Assembly (NCBI RefSeq): GCF_028389875.1
Contig: NC_084669.1
Span: 36,184,731 to 36,248,730, forward strand
DNA length: 64,000 nucleotides
From: Rhea pennata
Taxonomy: Eukaryota; Chordata; Aves; Rheiformes; Rheidae
Reading direction: 5' to 3'
A program made the position numbers and the translations under genes. Under the pieces are notes generated by a model. The model was not told where the DNA came from, did not search any database, and saw only the letters and a program-made list of their open reading frames with translations. Shown in pieces: positions 20,093 to 33,100 of this stretch (the first letter of the stretch is position 1; each line of letters opens with the position of its first letter).

Positions 20093-23000
20093 CTGCAGGG
20101 AGAGACGGAGGGGTTAGCACCCGCGCACGTCCCGCGCCGGGGGCCGAGGGGGAGAGGACCCAGCGCGTTACTTCTGTTTTCTTTCTCGGAGGCTTCCTTG
20201 CAGCCACTGAAAGGAACCCGGGGAGGTCTCCGAGAAGGAAAGCAGGCAGCGGCGGGGCGCCTGCTGCCGCAGCTGCCCCCAGCGTGAGCGTGAGGGCCTG
20301 CAGCGCCGGGCCCAGCTCCCCCCGTGCCGCTTCGGGCTGTACCTGCCACCCTTGCGCCGCCCGTGGCCGTGCCGGTGGGGTGGCCGCGGGAGAGCCTGGC
20401 CACCGCGGCGGTGCGAAGCTGCCTGCGGCCAGCGGCGATGGACTGCATTCGTTTTTCAAATAAATGAAAATAAAATAAATGGACTCCCCGTCCTCCGGAA
20501 AGGCTGCTCTGGGCGGGTTTGACCTCACCGACTCTTGCAGCTCCAGCGCGCAAGACCAAAGGCTCTTTTGCCCGCACCCCTCCTCGGACGCCCCTTAAAA
20601 GCCACATTCCGCTCACGCGCGCTTCCTGGGCTCCCGAAAGCAGCGCCCTGCGCGGCCGAACCGGGGCTGCGTCTGGCACCCCCACCCGGGCGGCTTCGCT
20701 CTCCGCAGGGGAGCCCAGGGAAGGGCGAGCCCGCGCTCCCACGGGAAACCCAGCCTCCCCTGCCCGGGTCGCTTTCTGTGGCTACAAAAAGGCTGGAAAG
20801 GGGCCGGAGCTGCAGGGGCTGCAGCCCTGCTCGCAGGCACCCAAGCGGCGGGTTCCTGTTTGCCATCGCCAAACGAACACACCTGGGAGCTCTTCCCTGA
20901 CACTCGCTAAATGAGAAGCATCCGGGTCACTCTGCCGCTCCTATTTAACCCCTCCTGGAAGGAGGTCTGAGCCTGCAGCACCTGTGCAGTGGGGCTGTGC
21001 TCGCAGTGCCCTGAGCGGTGCCTCTGGGCAGCTGATGCCAAAGTTACGGAGCTTGCGCGCACCACCTGGAAGCAACGCAGGACAGTCCTCCCTGCAGAGA
21101 GGAGGAGCAAGCCCAGGAAGCAGGTATTGCGGGAGCCGCTCCTGCAGACCTGTGCTCTCCCACGTGCTTGCCAAGCTGCCTGGCACCTCCTTTGCCCAGC
21201 TGGAGGCTGAACTGTTGATGCCCTTGTGGTGGTGGTGGGGGTCTGTCCCTCTCCCAGAGGGGGTTATTTCTCTCACTGTTGTTTAAGATGCTTTTTCTCC
21301 ACCTAATGTCTAGGTTGGGACCTCTGGTTCTGGGTTGCAACTTCATGCATCCAGTAGCATCTGGGGGCACCAGCCCTCAGAGCCTGGAGGGCTGAGGCTG
21401 CGGACGCAGCAATGTCTGGGGCCGGCTCCATGCGAAATGCTGTGGACAGGCTCTTTGTAGGAAAATGGTTTGAAACAAATCATTATGTTACTTGCTGAAG
21501 CAGAGCCTTGCTTTAAGCACGCCACGGTTAAGGTTGCAGTCTGGTAGATGTCATGTTTCTCCAGCACATGCAATTTGATTCACGTTTAACACTTGCTGCT
21601 GCTTGTTACTTAGCTGGTTGTTTGCATGGCTTGTGTTGCTGCCAAGTGAATAAGGCTGTTTGCTCCTCTTGGCCAGACTCCTTGCGACTTGGGGAAAGTC
21701 TGTTTAGATTTGGTTTGGCTCAGGCACGCGGAGCGGACCCACGCGGGCCGTGCTGCTCCTGCTGCCGGCCCCTGTTTGAAAGGGCGAGGGAGGCGAGCCC
21801 GGGAGCGCCTGGTCCTTCGAGGAGCCCCTGGGTCTCGCAGGAGAGAAGATGCCCCTGGATAAGCCACGGTAGCCCTGGCCCTCAGCAGGGTGAGGATGGG
21901 GAAACATTGCGCCAGGCATTGCGTCGCGCGGAAAACTCTTGAGCACGATCTGCTGCCAAAACGTATACGGTTTTCACGCCGGCTATCAGCTGGTGCTCGC
22001 CATACGTCCTTCCTGCTGGGATGGGGCCACCTCCTCCGGAGCGCAAAGGAGGAGAGAAGCCGAGAGGGAAGGGGCTGGCGCGGATGGATGGGGGAAGGAA
22101 CGGTGGAGGAAAGGGAGAGGCGGAGAGACCCGTGATGCTCTTGGAGGTGCGGCCGGAGGAGGAGGATTACATGGCTCCGTCTGTACTAGCTGCCTCGGCT
22201 GCCAAGGGATGTTCCTGTGGGAATTTGGCTGCTCGCTGCTCAGAGGCAGCTGCTGTCCCCATCCACAGCAGGGCCAAGACCCTGCTGCCGGGACGCGGCT
22301 GGCGCTTGGCACGCGTGTGCCAGTCGCTGCACCGACTCCCGCTCTGCCCTGGCCGTAAAGCGTTCGGGGTCCCGCTCGGTGCTGCGACAGAACCTGTCGG
22401 ATAATAAAACAGGCAACCCCCTCCGAGCAGCACCGTGTCTCTCCGTGCTGCCGCAGTGCCTGCGAGCTCTTCCGAGCCTCCAGCTTCTGTGCCACAGAAG
22501 ATACTTGGGATTGGGGGGGGTGGTCTCCAGCGAGCTCCAAGCTTGCACTTCCCAACCATCCGCTGGCCGAGGAAAAGGAGAGCGCTGGGTGCCGCAGCTT
22601 CCCCTCCGGGCCTGGGGAGGAGGAGGAGGCAGTCCCCAGGTGTCATCTGCGGGGGGATGCGCACCAGCTGGCGCCCGGGACAGAGCCGCCGAGGATGCGC
22701 GGGGCCGTGCGGGGCCCCGAAGGCCTCCCTGGCCGGCGAGCGTGGCACCCGGAGGCGGCGGCACAAGCGGGCCCTTGTTTGCGGGAACAGAGGGGCTCTG
22801 TGCGCCCGCGAGCGCCCGCGGCTCCTCCGGGCGGCCCTCCGGCCTCGGCGCGCTCCTCCGCGGGGACGCGGCTGCTCGCTGCCGTCCGCAGGCACCAGAC
22901 GGGCCCCGCTTCCCACCCCCCGCCGGGCCCGCGGGCTGCGCCGCGGAGGGGGGACAGCAAGCACCGGCTCCTGTGCTGGCTCTTCCATCCTGCGCTGGCC

Positions 23001-24780
23001 ACTGCTCCCGCACCGTACCCTAGCACTTGACCTCGCTGATGGCAGGCAGCTCTTGAGCGCTGCTGCTGCTCCCCGCCTCCTCCCCCAGCGCGGGCCGGAA
23101 AGGTTTTTCGCTTTGGCACGGGCGGCTGCAATTCCACTGCCGGGACGATAAAAGACCTCACAAACTTCCCGGCGGAGTCGGAAGCATGGGGCTCTTAGCT
23201 CCCACGCAAAGCTGCTTGCGTGGGCACCTGCCACCGCCGGCGGGTGAACTTAACCCTGCCGGAGCGGGGAGGAAGGAGGGCAGCAGGGGGGCTCGGACAG
23301 CGAATCCCATCTCGAAGGAGAGGCCGAAGCGTTGAAAAGCCAGTCGTGCCGCTCTGCTGCGGCCAAGTTCTGCGCCTGCCCGAGCCCGCCGCGCCGGACA
23401 GCCTCCGCCTCGCGGAGCCGAGCTTGGTCGCGAGCCCGAGGGAACGAGCGGAGTGCCAGAGCGAGCTGGCGCTGGCTCGTGCCGAGCTGGGAGCGACACC
23501 CTGCAGCTGGCAAAGCGGCCGTGCCCTACTGCCACCCGCCCTGCTGCCCCCCGAACCAAGTGCCCGCGGAGAGGGAGGTCCCCTGGGAAGTGAGGGATGC
23601 CCGGCGGGAGAGGGCATCTCCCAGCCCCCGGCTACCCTGCCGAAAGGAGCGCTGCCCGGCAGTGCCAGGAACCCCAAACACCCGTCTCCGCTCAGCTAAG
23701 CCCCCTCCCCGGGGCACGGGCACTACACGCAGCTCCTGCGGCCCCGCGTGCCTTCTCCCTGCCGCGCTGCTCCGCAGCCTCCCCCCAGCCTGGAAGCTCC
23801 TCCAGCGACGCTGCTCCGAGACGCAAGCAGTGTGCAGCCCGCCGGCTGCCTCCGGGAAGGGCTGCCAGCGAGCGGCACTGCTTAGGAAACAGGGAATTCC
23901 TGCTAGGGAAGAAATGTGTTACCCTGCCCTTGGGAAACAGCAGAACAGGCCTGGGTCCTGCTAGCACGGGAAAACCAGCGCCTGCAAACTAGTCCTGAGG
24001 CAAAGCGATGCAGCAGATGTGGGAGTAGCGCAGAGTCGAACCCCTGCCCTGTCGTCAGGGGCTCTGGAGCCGTAAATCACCAGAAGTGAAAAACGACCCG
24101 CAGCATCTGCCTGGGCCCCTCGCCTGCCCCGGGGACGGAAGCCAGGCTTGCGTCCCGCGCTTTAAGCGCGCGGGGGACCCGTTCTCCCGCCGGTCGATGA
24201 GGGACTGATGTGGGCAGCTCCTCGGCGCACCATCAGGAATCGCGTCCGGCATCCCCCTGCCCGGGCTGCGGGCAGACCGTGCCCGCAGGCCCTTTCTCCA
24301 CCTCCGTCTGGCTGCAGTAACCCGCTAGCTGAGCAGCAGTCGGCACTTTCCTCTCTGCGCCTGAAGCCCACGGGGTGCAGGTGGGCAGCGATGCCGAAAC
24401 GCCACCAGGAAACCCCGTGGCACCCGGCGCGCACCAGGATGCCCAAGCAGCTCGCGGGCAGGACGGGCAGCGGCCGAGGAGAACTTTCCAATGCTCCCCA
24501 GTAGGGACCAGCACGATGGCTGATGCAATTCCAGCATAGCTGTGAGTAAGGCTTTTTGTCAGACCAGACGCTTTTCTCCTCGGACAGAAGTGCGAGCTTT
24601 GTCCTTAATTTTCTCTCTCTCTCTGTCTCTTTCTTTTTTTCTTTTTTTTTCTTTCTTTTTTCTTTTCTTTTCTTTTTCTTTTTCTTTTTTTTTTTTTTTG
24701 TTGTTGTTCCTTTCTAAAAAAAGCAGCCGCCCGAGCTCCTCGGACGGTCATGTGCTAGAAAGACTTTCTCCCCCGAGGAC
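20093..24780 (-). other. CHST3: Probable CHST3 first intron
   Basis: This is non-coding DNA between the 5'UTR acceptor at 20092 and the CpG island near 25 kb. GC-rich stretches at about 20.5-20.9 and 22.5-23.9 kb produce long but meaningless open frames. No other gene, RNA gene or mobile element was recognised. The intron limit depends on where exon 1 really is. Confidence 0.45.
24604..24717. repeat. Pyrimidine-rich simple repeat (CT)n/(TTTC)n/T-runs
   Basis: About 115 bases are almost purely C and T on the plus strand: CT dinucleotides, then T-rich runs with scattered C. On the minus strand this is a polypurine tract directly beside the putative CHST3 promoter island. Confidence 0.9.
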
Positions 24781-25680
24781 GGAGTTTGGACCGGAGCGCA
24801 GCTGCCGCCGCTGGCGGGGAGGCATTTTGCGAGCTGCCCTGCGGCGCGGCGCGCCGGGGAGGAGGAGGAGGGAGGGAGGGAGGGAGGGAGGAAGGAAGGG
24901 GGGAGCGGGCGGCGGGGCCGGGGCCGGGGCGCCCCGCACGGAGACAAAGGCGCGGCCGGAGGGAGACACAAAGGCGGCGGCGGGCGCAGCCCGGAGCCTC
25001 ACCGCTGCCCCGGGGCCGCTCCCGCTGCCCGCTCAACTTCCCCCGAGTGCGCGCTGCCGCCCGGCCCGGCCCGGCCCGGCCCGGCCCTCCCGCCGGCCCG
25101 GGGCAGCCCGGGCCGCCCTGCACCTACCCGGCGGCGGCTCGGCGGGGCGAGCTCGCCCGGTCGCGGCGTGCGGCAGGCAGCGGGGCGCCCCTGCTTTTCT
25201 TCACGGCGCTGTCATCCTCCCTCCCTCCTTCCTCGCCCGATTCCTCCCTGCCGGGGGGAGCGGTGCCGGGGCGGAGCCGCGCCGCGCCCCCGGCCCCCCC
25301 GGCCGGGCTGCGCTCCCGCCGCCCGCCCCGAGCCCGCCCAGGCCGCCGCCGCCGCGGGGGCCCCGGGCCCGGCCCCGGGCCGCTCTCGCTCCAGCTGGCG
25401 CCTGTTGCCCCTTGTCTGCCCGCGCCTCCAGGGCTGCCAGCCCGGGGGCCGAGCCGGGCAGCAGCCCTCGAGGGTCTCCCAGCGTCACCACCCTCGTTCT
25501 CCCTCCCCGCGCAGGACCTGCAGGGGGTTCGTCCCAGTCCCACGCACGCCACGGCCATGCTCTGCCCCGCGCGCGACAGGCCATGCGGGCGAGCGCGCGG
25601 GGCTTCGCCACGCTCCTGCGCGTGCGCGATCACGCGAGAACCCGCCGGCCGGGGTGAAATCTGGGCCCTCGCCACCCCCG
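24780..25680 (-). promoter_or_regulatory. CHST3: CpG island, probable CHST3 promoter and non-coding exon 1
   Basis: This is the densest CpG island upstream of CHST3. Minus-strand donors that could end a non-coding exon are G|GTAGGT (exon end 25128) and CG|GTGAGG (exon end 25003). Either would splice to the acceptor at 20092. It also has a (CCCGG)n run near 25060-25085 and a GGAG/GGGA tract at about 24860-24903 with G-quadruplex potential. The other CpG-rich stretches at 22.5-23.6 and 29.8-30.1 kb are alternatives for the true start. Confidence 0.45.
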
Positions 25681-28600
25681 GGGGAGGTCAGAGCGGCGCC
25701 GCAGGCAGCCGCCGTTTCCTGCTGCACGCTTCCACCCGCATGGCCGCTCGAGACACGCGGCACCGGCAGCAGCGCGAGCAGCGATACGCGTGCGATAAGC
25801 AGCCCAGCTGGGAAATCCACTCGTCGCCACTGCTGTGACTGCATTGCCCATTCTCGGGGCGCTCCCTCCTCTCACACCTTTTGTTCGGTATCTCGCCAAT
25901 AGTCTCTACCTGCCCCGTCTGAATTTTTTCAACGCACAGCTCCGTGCACAGGCACGATTTGAGGCCTGAAACAGCGTGAGATTTTCTGAACGTAAAAACA
26001 TCAGTGCCCAGCAGCACAGGGAGTAAGAGTTTCTTATTGCAAGCGGCCCGGGAGCTTCCTGTTGGGGGACGCAGAGGCTGCTTCCGTCCCTGCAGCGCTG
26101 ACTTACAAGCCCCAACGTTCAATCGTATCGGAAGGGCTGTTCTGGCTCACGCGCGGGAACTGGCGCGGCTGCCTCAGCGCTCTGCAAAATTACACTCGGA
26201 GGAGCTTTGCAGGCAGAAAGACCCCCCAAAATAGTCCCCATAAAACGTTTTGGCCCTCTTTAACATTCCTAGAATAGTTTTTCAGCTACGCATGTGGCGC
26301 ACGCAAAACCGGCAGGTTTTATTGGCACTCGTGTGGCGACCTGCAAAACCTCGTGGTGGCTTCCTATTACCGCAGGTAACGTATGTGAACTCCGCGTGCG
26401 ATGCCAGTGTGCGTGCTCTCCGGAATAGCGGGTGTGTGCACACCTGGACGTGTGTACGTATGCGTGTATGGGCACGTAGAGGCGTGGGACGTTGCGGACC
26501 TGCTGCTGTGGCTCGGAGTGCGGGGGGCTGGCGGAGGCGACGTCCACAAACGTCGAAGTCGGAGAGCCGCAGCGTAACGCTTTATGGGATAACCTCCATC
26601 TAGCCATGAGTGGCTATTAGCTGAGCACCAACCTCATTTTCCAGGAAGCTGATCCCAAAACGGGAAGTACCTTATTTTTAAAAGGCTCCTTTTATTGGTG
26701 GAGAACGGCAGGATGTTTCCACATCTTTTGGCAAGCGGCTTCTCTGGCCCCCGTTTCTCCACCACACCCACCGGCGTTTGCTGCCGCCGCTTTTCGTTCA
26801 CGCTCTGCTTGCCGTGCCAGAGCGGCTGAGCGTGTTTGCTGTACGCAGCCTTTCGCTTTCTGGGCTTTCCGTGGGTATGCTGGGGCCAACAGCGCTGCTG
26901 TCCTGCTGCAGGTGGCTATGGCAGCTCAAACAGGCTCCTGGTGGGGCTCTGGGGTGGCCGGTACAGATCGAGTGGGAGCTCCGGGGACGTTCTCCCTCAA
27001 AAGTGCTCCCAGTGCAGGATCAGGTCTGTGGAGGCTGTCAGATTAATCATGTCAGAAAGAGCGGATGTGTCTGGGCTGGCTGCAGCCGACAGGAATTTAG
27101 TGGGGTTTTGAAATGCAGCAAAGCATTTTTAAACTCTTCATTTGTTGTTTCAACTGAAAAGGCACTTATGGCTCGGGTTTTGGGGTCAAAGACGGTCTTG
27201 GTGAAAAAACATACTTAAGATGCTCATAACTTTGAGACGGGTGCAGAGAGAGGACAGTCAGCGGTGAGACACGTGAGTTAGCGGAGAGTCCCTGGCTCTG
27301 TAGGGTGTTCTGAGTCGTCCCCATGGCGGGAGCAGCGAAGCAGGGGATCTTCCCCGCTCAGGCGCTGTGAGGCTGCGACGAGTGCTCCCGCAAAGTTCGG
27401 ATTTCAACCTCCCCTGGCCCAAACCTGCGATTCACGCGCGGCCCTTACTCCTGTGTCTGTCGTTTTGCTTTATAAACACACACGAATCTCAAGATGGAGC
27501 TCACATTCCTATCCCATCAATAAGCAAAACTCAAACATGGAAGAACAAAGAGCCTTTTGCAACTTGCACATTGCTGCGAGAGGCGAAAAGGAAGGCAGAG
27601 CGCTGTATTTCCTCCACCCTTTGCTAGCTGCAAGGTCACATTCCCTTCCTCAGCTACCCCTGTCCCACCAAGTGATAACAGCTCCCAGCTCAAAAATGAT
27701 TTTCCTTGTTTCTCTGGTTGTGCACGGGCATGTGCATGCATGCACACACATGCACCATGCAAAGTAAAGCTGGCAGCAGGGCAGAGGGGTGATGGGTCCA
27801 AGAGTGACATCAGGAGCCTGGAGAGGGGACCATGCTGCTGTAGCAACCAGGATGCCCTGAGCTTGGGGAAGAAAAGCAGCTGATGCTCATTTTCAGTCTG
27901 GAGCTGTGTTTACCTGCCCCTGAGCCAAATGCGTGGTGTGTCTGTGACCACGCTCAGCTTCATTTTCAAAAAGCCTTACCTGGCCTTTGCTCTGTTAAAC
28001 CCAGGGCATCATCTCTCCAGAAATTTCCCTATGAGTTAGATGTAGTTAAATTCTGTCCCCTCATTCCTTCAAACACTGTTTGGTGGCATCTGGCAGTAAG
28101 ACACTGTTGCACGGCAGCTGGAAATAGTCCAGGTGCTGAAACACCGAGCGGGCGAAGCTCACTTCTCTTCTGCTTTCCTGCTTCCCTCGGAGGCACTTCT
28201 GGCTTTTATTTCCCAAAAAGCAAAGATGTGCCTTGGAAGCTGGAGAAAGAGGAAGCACCCGTGTTGTCCAGCTGCTTGCAAGGACTGCTGTGAGACAGAG
28301 AAGGTGTCCTGGAGTAATTCCACAGGTGAAACCACAGGGGTTCATTTAGGATTTATTACTTAGTCCCTGTAAAGGCTGAAAATTGCTGATGCTCCTCATT
28401 CTGCTCTTTGTGCAGAAGTGGCTGCGTCCCAGCGAGGTGCTGTTGGGCTCGTTCCTGCCTGGATGTCTCCTCCGCTCTCACTCCTTGCTGGAGAGCCTGA
28501 GGCACTCACAGGTGCACTTTCAAATTCATTCAGTCAACAAGGGGAGGAGAAATGAGAAATTCAATGCTTGAAATAAAAAGTGAAGTGGGCTGTGAGGTTT

Positions 28601-29429
28601 GTGGCAGGGGAAGGACAGGAGAGGATGTTGCTCTCCCTGCGCTGCTCTCGTTTTCGTGAACAATGGGTGGAGGTAGGAGCACAGCCCGGGCACGCCACCA
28701 TGGCTAACCAGCCACGACACGAGGGGACGAGCTGCCAGATGCAGGATGAGAGGGAGCAAAAATAACACCAAGCATGTCGCTTGGAGACAGCGCTTGCAGC
28801 CAGCACGGCGGGCGCTTGGCAGATAAGGGAGCGCGGGGCAAACCTGCTCTGCAGCGGTGAATCACAGCCAACAGCGAAAAGCAGGAGTGCCCGGCACTTG
28901 GACGGGACAACTCGGCACGTCTCAACGGGAAATGTGGCTGGCAGCAAGCGCAGCAATGATGTGTCAGAGTTTAGGACATGCTGTTGACAGAAAAGTAGCT
29001 GGGGAGCAAAGAGGAAGAAAACAGAGCCGTTTCCATTGGCGTTAGGGCCTTTTGCAACGCAGCCTGGCAAACAACATTCTCTAGTGGCCAGAGAGACCTC
29101 GACTCAATGGTCGCAATGAAACGGCAGGATTTCTCCAAAAGATGGCTGCAGAGCCACCCTGGAGCGCTGAGGCTGTGTGCGCCCGAAGCGCAGGGGCCAG
29201 CCCAGCTCATTCCAAAGAGCAGCCCACTTTTCCAGCCTGCCTAGTCCTAATCTACCCTGACCTCCTGAGGAAAAGCGCTCCCAGGTGCTTTAACGACATC
29301 TTTAGTGACTCACTGTCTGCAGGCTGATATGACTAAGGCATAAATCTGAAAATAGCCTTTTCAAGGGCGGGATGCCATTTTCAATTCATTCGTCAAAGAG
29401 AAACCCACACGGCCCAGGATTATTTCTCT
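25681..29429. other. CHST3-PSAP intergenic DNA, left part
   Basis: This DNA has mixed composition and no recognisable exon on either strand. Alternating purine-pyrimidine stretches with Z-DNA character occur near 26430-26480 and 27720-27760. Nothing else was identified. Confidence 0.5.
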
Positions 29430-29700
29430 TGGAAGACTTTCCCACGTAACTGTACAAGGGTGTTTGACCCTCTCTGCCAACGCTAGCCTGCTTACCAGAG
29501 ACTACAAAAATATTAGTTGAAACTTTTATAGACCTTTTATATGATCTTTCTGATAGCTTTTAAACATAAACACAGCTATCCCGAGACATTTGCTCTTGCA
29601 ATACTTTCCCATGTAATCATACGGGGGTGTTTTACCCCTTCCACCATGGACAGCCTTCCTGCTAACGCCTGGAAAGGATATTAGCTCAACTTCGACGGTT
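29430..29700. repeat. Diverged tandem duplication, offset about 167 bases
   Basis: The stretch starting near 29430 (ACTTTCCCACGTAACTGTAC, then GGGTGTTT) reappears near 29597 as ACTTTCCCATGTAATCATAC, then GGGGTGTTTTACCCC. Similarity continues through GATATTAGCTCAACTT versus ATATTAGTTGAAACTT. The copies clearly differ, so the duplication is old. Confidence 0.6.
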
Positions 29701-29779
29701 CTTAACGTGATCCTACGCCTGCCACCCCTTTGGCAGCGTGCCGTGGGGTGGGAAAAATCAGTAGAGAAAACAGGGGGGT

Positions 29780-30120
29780 GCCGGCCCCTAGAGCGGCCCG
29801 AGCCTCCCCCCCGCCGCCGCCGCCGGCCCCGCTCGGCGCCTCCCGCCGGGCGCGGCACTGCCGCCACCTCGCGGCCGCCCGAGCCCCGGCGCGGCCCCGG
29901 CCCCGGCCCCGGCCCCAGCTCCTGCTCCTGCCGCTGTTCGGTTATCGTCGGCGGAGGCTGTGACTTGGCTCCGGTCCCGCAGCAGCCCCCGACGCGGCGC
30001 CTCTCGGCTGCCCGCTCCCCGTCGGCGCCGCTGCGCCGGCCGCGCGGGCGTCGCGCGTTTGGGCTGCGCCCGTTTCTGCCGCGGCTGCACCGGGGCATGG
30101 AAATGGCTCCGGCCGGCCTA
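29780..30120. promoter_or_regulatory. Orphan CpG island with a GGGGCC-type hexanucleotide run
   Basis: This is a compact CpG-dense island with CCG runs and about four tandem GGCCCC units near 29885-29912. No coding exon starts here. It might be a distal CHST3 start, a non-coding RNA promoter or an enhancer. No clear splice donor was found. Confidence 0.45.
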
Positions 30121-33100
30121 CCCCTGCCCTCTTCTGAGGGGCCTCTCCCCTTGGCCCGGTGGGTCTGAACTGCCTCCCGCCCGGTGCAGTCGGGAGAGGA
30201 GTCGAAAGACTCAGTCTCGTGGGCTGGTAGCCACTAGCCGAGGAAGGAGCTAATTTCTCCAGCCGCCCTTCTCTGCCTCTGAAAATACCAGCCTCTTCGC
30301 TGGCCTCTGCATTCGGGGCAGAGCTGTGCCTGCCTCGTGGCGCCGTGCAAGCTGGAGGGGAAAAAGTGAACGTGGCTACGGCCCACATCTGCTTTTTCGG
30401 TTCCTCCTTCCACCTCCCCCTTTCGGATTCAGCAGAAAGCCTCCTGGCTCCTGCCCACTCTGCCCCGGCCCTCGCTTTCCTCCCCCAGTGCCCTGTCCTC
30501 CCTTTGCGTCTCTGCTGCCACGCGGAGCCTCTCTCTGGTTTTTAGCACCCTCACTTGTGCCCAGCACAGGGAACGAAGCCCCCTCGTTGCTGGCAGAGCT
30601 GCCCCAGGGGGCTGTTTCAGGCCCCAGCCTGCTCCTGCCTTCCGCAGCGCTGTCGCTCCCCGCAGCCTTCGGCTGCACTGCTGCCGCCTGGCTTTTGCGC
30701 TGCCGCAGCTGCGTGCGCCAGGTTGCATCTGCCAGGCCTTCAGACGCGGCGCCCTCGGAGGCAAGCAGTTTGGTCGCCCTGCTTGCCTCTGGCAGGATGC
30801 GTCCCCGTTCTGCTGCCTCCCTCACCCGCGCCAGGCTGCAGCGGCAGGGCGGGAGCAGCCAGGGCCTCCTCTCCGCACTCCCGTCCCCGCATAGACACGC
30901 TCAGTCCATCAGTGGCAGGCTGTCCTCGGCACCGCTGGCACGTGACACGACGTTGCCCGTCATCCAGGGCGTAGTGCTGCACACGTGGGCCTTCTGGCTG
31001 GTCTAAGCTGGCCCCGGGCTGAGAATCTTTCCTGCTTCCTCAGACTCTGATGTTTGCTCTAGTCCAACAGGGACCGCAGTCGGGGCGCCTTTACATTTTG
31101 AAGTGACTCGGACTGTGAAGTACAGCATTTCTGCTGGGGGGGGTAGAGTAGTGTTGCAAGGACGCGTTGTAATGCACTCAGCCGTCTACCCCAGGGCCTG
31201 CGAGGCAGCCGACATAAATGGACATGTGGAGATGGAGAGATCGCTCCCAGAGGGAAAACCCGAGTGGCCCGTTCTGCTCAGGATCCCAAGAAGGAAGGGC
31301 AAGGAGACATCGGTGTTGCATGCTGATTTTGCTTGCCACTCTCATCACCGCCTGGGGATCATGGAGGAGCCCAGTGCCACGGGAATGGCCGCCAGCAGCA
31401 CACAGGCAAGGAGCCAGCCAGGCTTTCCAAGCCCCTGAGCACAAGCTAGGGCAGAAGCTGTGCCCTTCTCGAGCAGCAGTGAAATGACGGATGATGGTCA
31501 GCTGCACTTGGCTATAAGTACTGACTCTTGACCAGTGCTGACAGGCCTGGGTTACCTGGACTTTTCTGGAGTATGGTCTCTGCAATGACTGCACCCTTGC
31601 ACTCGGTGTGCAAAGTCAGGATTGGATTCTGTTAATCCCAGGGATAAAACCAAAGTCCTGTTCCCAATCACCCTTAAGAAGGACGGGTTGTGTGAAGAGA
31701 TCTTCCACAGTGCTTCTTCTACAGAGACAACCACTGTTCTTTTTTAATGGAAAAATCAAAACTGGTTCCTTGCGCTAGTAGTCACATAAATCCTGCCAGT
31801 GGAATGAACAAAGCTCTACGGTGTACAGCCCTGAGCACCAGCTTTTAAGGGAAGGTTACTGTCCACAAGACAGGAGAGGACAGAAAACAAGACTCAGTTG
31901 TCTAAAGGAAGCATTTACAGAGCTTATTGAAGCTGCATATTAATTATTGTAATCGATTCTTTAAAAGGTGCTGGCAAATGGGAAATCTTCAAGGGTAAGA
32001 CCCTAAGAGGAATGTATGACAAGTGATTTATGAAACCTAGTGAGAGGGAAAGAGCATAAAGGTGAGTGATGTTAGAAGAGCCAGGTGAGCCCACATCTAC
32101 TGGCCTATCTCATGCCTCGACCGGTCTTGGTAACAACAGTGCGGCATGCTGACTGATGCTGATTTTAATGGGAGAATTACTTGCATTCAGCTCTTTCAGG
32201 GTCTTAAGCTTCCCCTCCTCCATGAGACAGCTAATACCTGACCATTGTGAAAAGGTCGGGGGGGAGTTTAACGATACTCTGGGTAGAAGGTGAGATTTTA
32301 AGCTCGGCCAAGGTGACAAAAGTCCAACCTAGCCATTGTGAGAGTCAGCAGAAGTTAGACATTAGGCTAGTCCAAACAGCAGGTCTGCTGACAGGCCCCA
32401 AGGACTGGGAGGAGATCATGTCTAGCAAACAGTGTGGAAATGGGAATCCGTAAACCAGAAGTGTTTGTTGGAGACTAACCCTGCCTCAGTGACAAATTCT
32501 GGGCCTGGGGCCAGGGAAACTACGAATGCTAATGTACCAAACAGGTGGCTGCTGGCATGAATTTGTCAGTTCTCTGCTAAGAGCAGGTGCTCGACCATTC
32601 CTTTTCCAGAAAGGAGGCTGTCCCCCCGAGACAGTCCTGTTGATAGCAGCTGTGCTTTCTATTGCCATGACCTCTTCCTCCTCTTTTCAGTGAAATTCAG
32701 CCTACTGCCTAGAAGACAAAAGAAGAGCAAGAACAGCTCAGACCTGAACTGCTTACCTTTACTCCAGAAAGGACAATAATTTTTCCCTTAGAAAAACCCT
32801 GTATCTCCTTATTCTATTTCTTTGTTTTAAAATAAACAAACATAGTTAGGGTGGGAGCTTGGTAGGAAATTCAGTATTCACTGCCAATGTACTTCTGACT
32901 GAACTCTGCAAATCTCTCCCTCGCAGTCTCCTGCAAACCCACGTGCACCAAGTGCAAGGTTTTGAAACAATTCTGTTTTGAATTTTCTGTTCCTTTTTCA
33001 ATTCTACTTCTCTAAAACTGCTGAGACTGAAATAAAGAAGTTACTGCAGCTTTCTTTAAAGAAAACCCAACATGGTAAATACTCTTCAAGCCTGCATTGC

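Noticed and set aside
22167-23234. 355-codon minus-strand open frame
   Set aside because: Low-complexity Arg/Ala/Pro translation in CpG-rich DNA, with competing frames on the other strand.
24010-24080. Minus-strand tRNA-like B box (GGGGTTCGACTC)
   Set aside because: The T-arm stem does not pair properly and no anticodon or D arm can be formed around it.
24542-25657. 371-codon plus-strand open frame starting in the pyrimidine tract
   Set aside because: Its first part is only translated T/C repeat (Ser/Phe/Leu) and the rest is CpG island.
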